Positions 62,657 to 64,000 of a DNA stretch of 64,000 nt are shown here, piece after piece. This DNA comes from Taenia hydatigena. Its lineage: Eukaryota > Platyhelminthes > Cestoda > Cyclophyllidea > Taeniidae. Numbering within the stretch: the first letter of the stretch is position 1; each line of letters starts with the position of its first letter. Location: assembly GCA_036345935.2 (NCBI GenBank), contig JADWOT020000001.1, positions 32,843,116 to 32,907,115 on the forward strand. The letters are read 5' to 3'. The notes beneath the pieces were generated by a model. That model was not told where the DNA came from, did not search any database, and worked only from the letters and a program-made list of their open reading frames with translations. The position numbers were made by a program, and so were the translations under genes.

Positions 62657-64000
62657 CATCAATCGCGAGTGTGGTGTGGACATGGGAGGCATCAGTGTGA
62701 CAGCTTCCATCCACGCTGTAGTGTTCGGCGATTAACTGAGTCGGGTGCATCGCACTAAGAAATCGTAGGCGTAAACCGAAATCACTTTAGTCAGCCATGA
62801 AGACGGATTGTGATTTGCTCGTGTCGTGGTGATTTCCTCCACGGCTATACGCCAATTACAGCCAACAGATCCAGAGATGCTGATGTACTTGATGCTAAAA
62901 TGTACTCGGGAGGCTATGCTCGAATCCACTCACCCTCTCATTCCCTTCCTCGTTCCATCAATCCCGACCACCTCCAACAGGCGAATATCGCTTCCTTTAC
63001 ACCTACTCACCTACACACCTAAAGCGCCATCACTTATCCCATTCGCACTTTGAGTGGCCAAAACTTTACTTGAATCACACCACCATGGCAGAGTGAAAGG
63101 GGCTAGAAGATAAGGAGTACGAGCAACCAAGCAGCAGAAATTGGAAAGGAAAACAGTATCGAAGATAATTTGAATTGTTAGCAATACCTATGCTGTCAAC
63201 ATGAATTCAGTTTCACTGCATTGTGACAGCAGTCAACCAATGCAGAGACTCAGCACATGCAGAAGAAGGCTGCACAGACTGATTAGCTTTCCAACAGCGT
63301 CATCACCATGTCACCAAAGCATGAACCTTGCAGCGATATGGCTGCCTAGTCTATCGTTGACGAGAAAACGAGGATTTGAGATTAAATCATGGGCGTTCTG
63401 GAAGCGAATGAATAAATAATATGAGATTTTGCGGTCTATTTGATCCCACCCTCCTCGTTTCAAGTGTGTGAAGGTCAAGGAGGAGAGATGAACGCCAAAA
63501 TGACCACGCGCTTCGCGATCCCTTCTTGCCACGACCTGAGCAGACACCAACTAGAGGGACTTCAGTGCATTATTTAGAGTGTTCTCTTTCAAGTGCTGTG
63601 ATTGGTACCATTCCTTGCTCTTTTTTATTTAAATAGCTAATGGTGTAACACGTATAACGAAAGTTAATTTAAAAATTGAAAGATATGACTATAATGCTTA
63701 GTTTTATTTAAGGTAGGACATGAGTCGCATGACTAGCTTGCTAAAGTGTCCATGTAAAAGTTAGCAGATTAACTTTCGAGCTTAGAATAATTGCAATTTC
63801 CGATTGTGCTGCTAAAGTCATTGAGATGGTCTATCAGTGATTTTTCATTCGATGCCTGCATGACCGAAACTGACGCTACCCTCCAAGACGGCTGCTTGTT
63901 TGTCTAATTGGCATTTCTGCTGCCTCAGCGCCATTTCGTGCGGTGGTGGACTCTGGTAAAGCGGATTTTCTTTTGCTCATAACAAAACTCCATTCGTACC

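Larger units (their letters stand above)
54515..63615 (-). repeat. Outer, older right arm of the inverted repeat
   Basis: Partner of 11786-16452, interrupted by a right-only block between two CTAGT copies (58259-58263 and 62617-62621). The left mirror has a single CTAGT at about 12813-12817. After the block the homology resumes with the hairpin at 62635-62656 (left mirror 12778-12799) and runs to about 63615. Confidence 0.85.

Noticed and set aside
11786..63615. Whole inverted repeat as an assembly hairpin artefact
   Set aside because: The filled/empty LTR site, one-sided tandem duplication, graded divergence and unique loop are not expected from a duplicated-read artefact. Read-level proof is still lacking.

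Overview
The window looks like animal (metazoan) nuclear DNA. The genes are split by short GT-AG introns, codon structure is eukaryotic, long ORFs are absent, and solo LTRs with 5-bp target-site duplications (TSDs) are present. A parasitic flatworm, perhaps a tapeworm, is my best guess. That rests only on the general look of the genes and the small LTR family, so confidence is low. All percentages below are estimates by eye, because no alignment was run.

The window is dominated by one very large inverted repeat centred near 34.29 kb. Its high-identity core runs from about 16453 to 33416 on the left and from about 35164 to 51968 on the right, at roughly 95-99% identity. Inside the core, next to a unique spacer of about 0.57 kb (34009-34574), about 0.6 kb of each arm is 10-18% diverged. 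Outside the core the inverted homology continues at roughly 85-90% identity (left 11786-16452, right 54515-63615). The right side carries two blocks missing on the left: 51969-54514, and about 58264-62616. This pattern of old ends and a young middle suggests gene conversion between the arms.

Each core arm carries one copy of the same genes in mirror orientation. (1) A LITAF-domain gene is intact in both arms (28448-30159 + and 38403-40110 -). (2) An unrecognised gene has a cysteine-rich exon and a long acidic last exon (24619-27081 + and 41479-43941 -). (3) A relic of a USP5/isopeptidase-T-type deubiquitinase lies on the outward strand (right 51162 to about 53740 +; left about 17255 down to 16453 -). 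It keeps the GNTCYINS catalytic-cysteine box but has in-frame stops on both sides of that box in both arms. Further USP5 C-terminal fragments, including a UBA-like segment, lie in the outer arms in the opposite orientation (13110-13950 + and 57140-57960 -).

The arms also differ by datable events. A solo LTR with TSD sits in the left arm where the right arm has an intact empty site. A second solo LTR is shared by both arms. A 188-bp tandem duplication is confined to the left arm. Triplet-repeat and G-run lengths differ between arms.

The flanks (1-16 kb and 54.5-64 kb) are mosaics of degenerate, low-copy repeat blocks in both orientations, including a smaller inverted repeat centred near 4.3 kb. 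I see no complete gene there. One LTR followed by a primer-binding-site-like sequence lies at 61384-61580. I see no rRNA, tRNA or CRISPR array.
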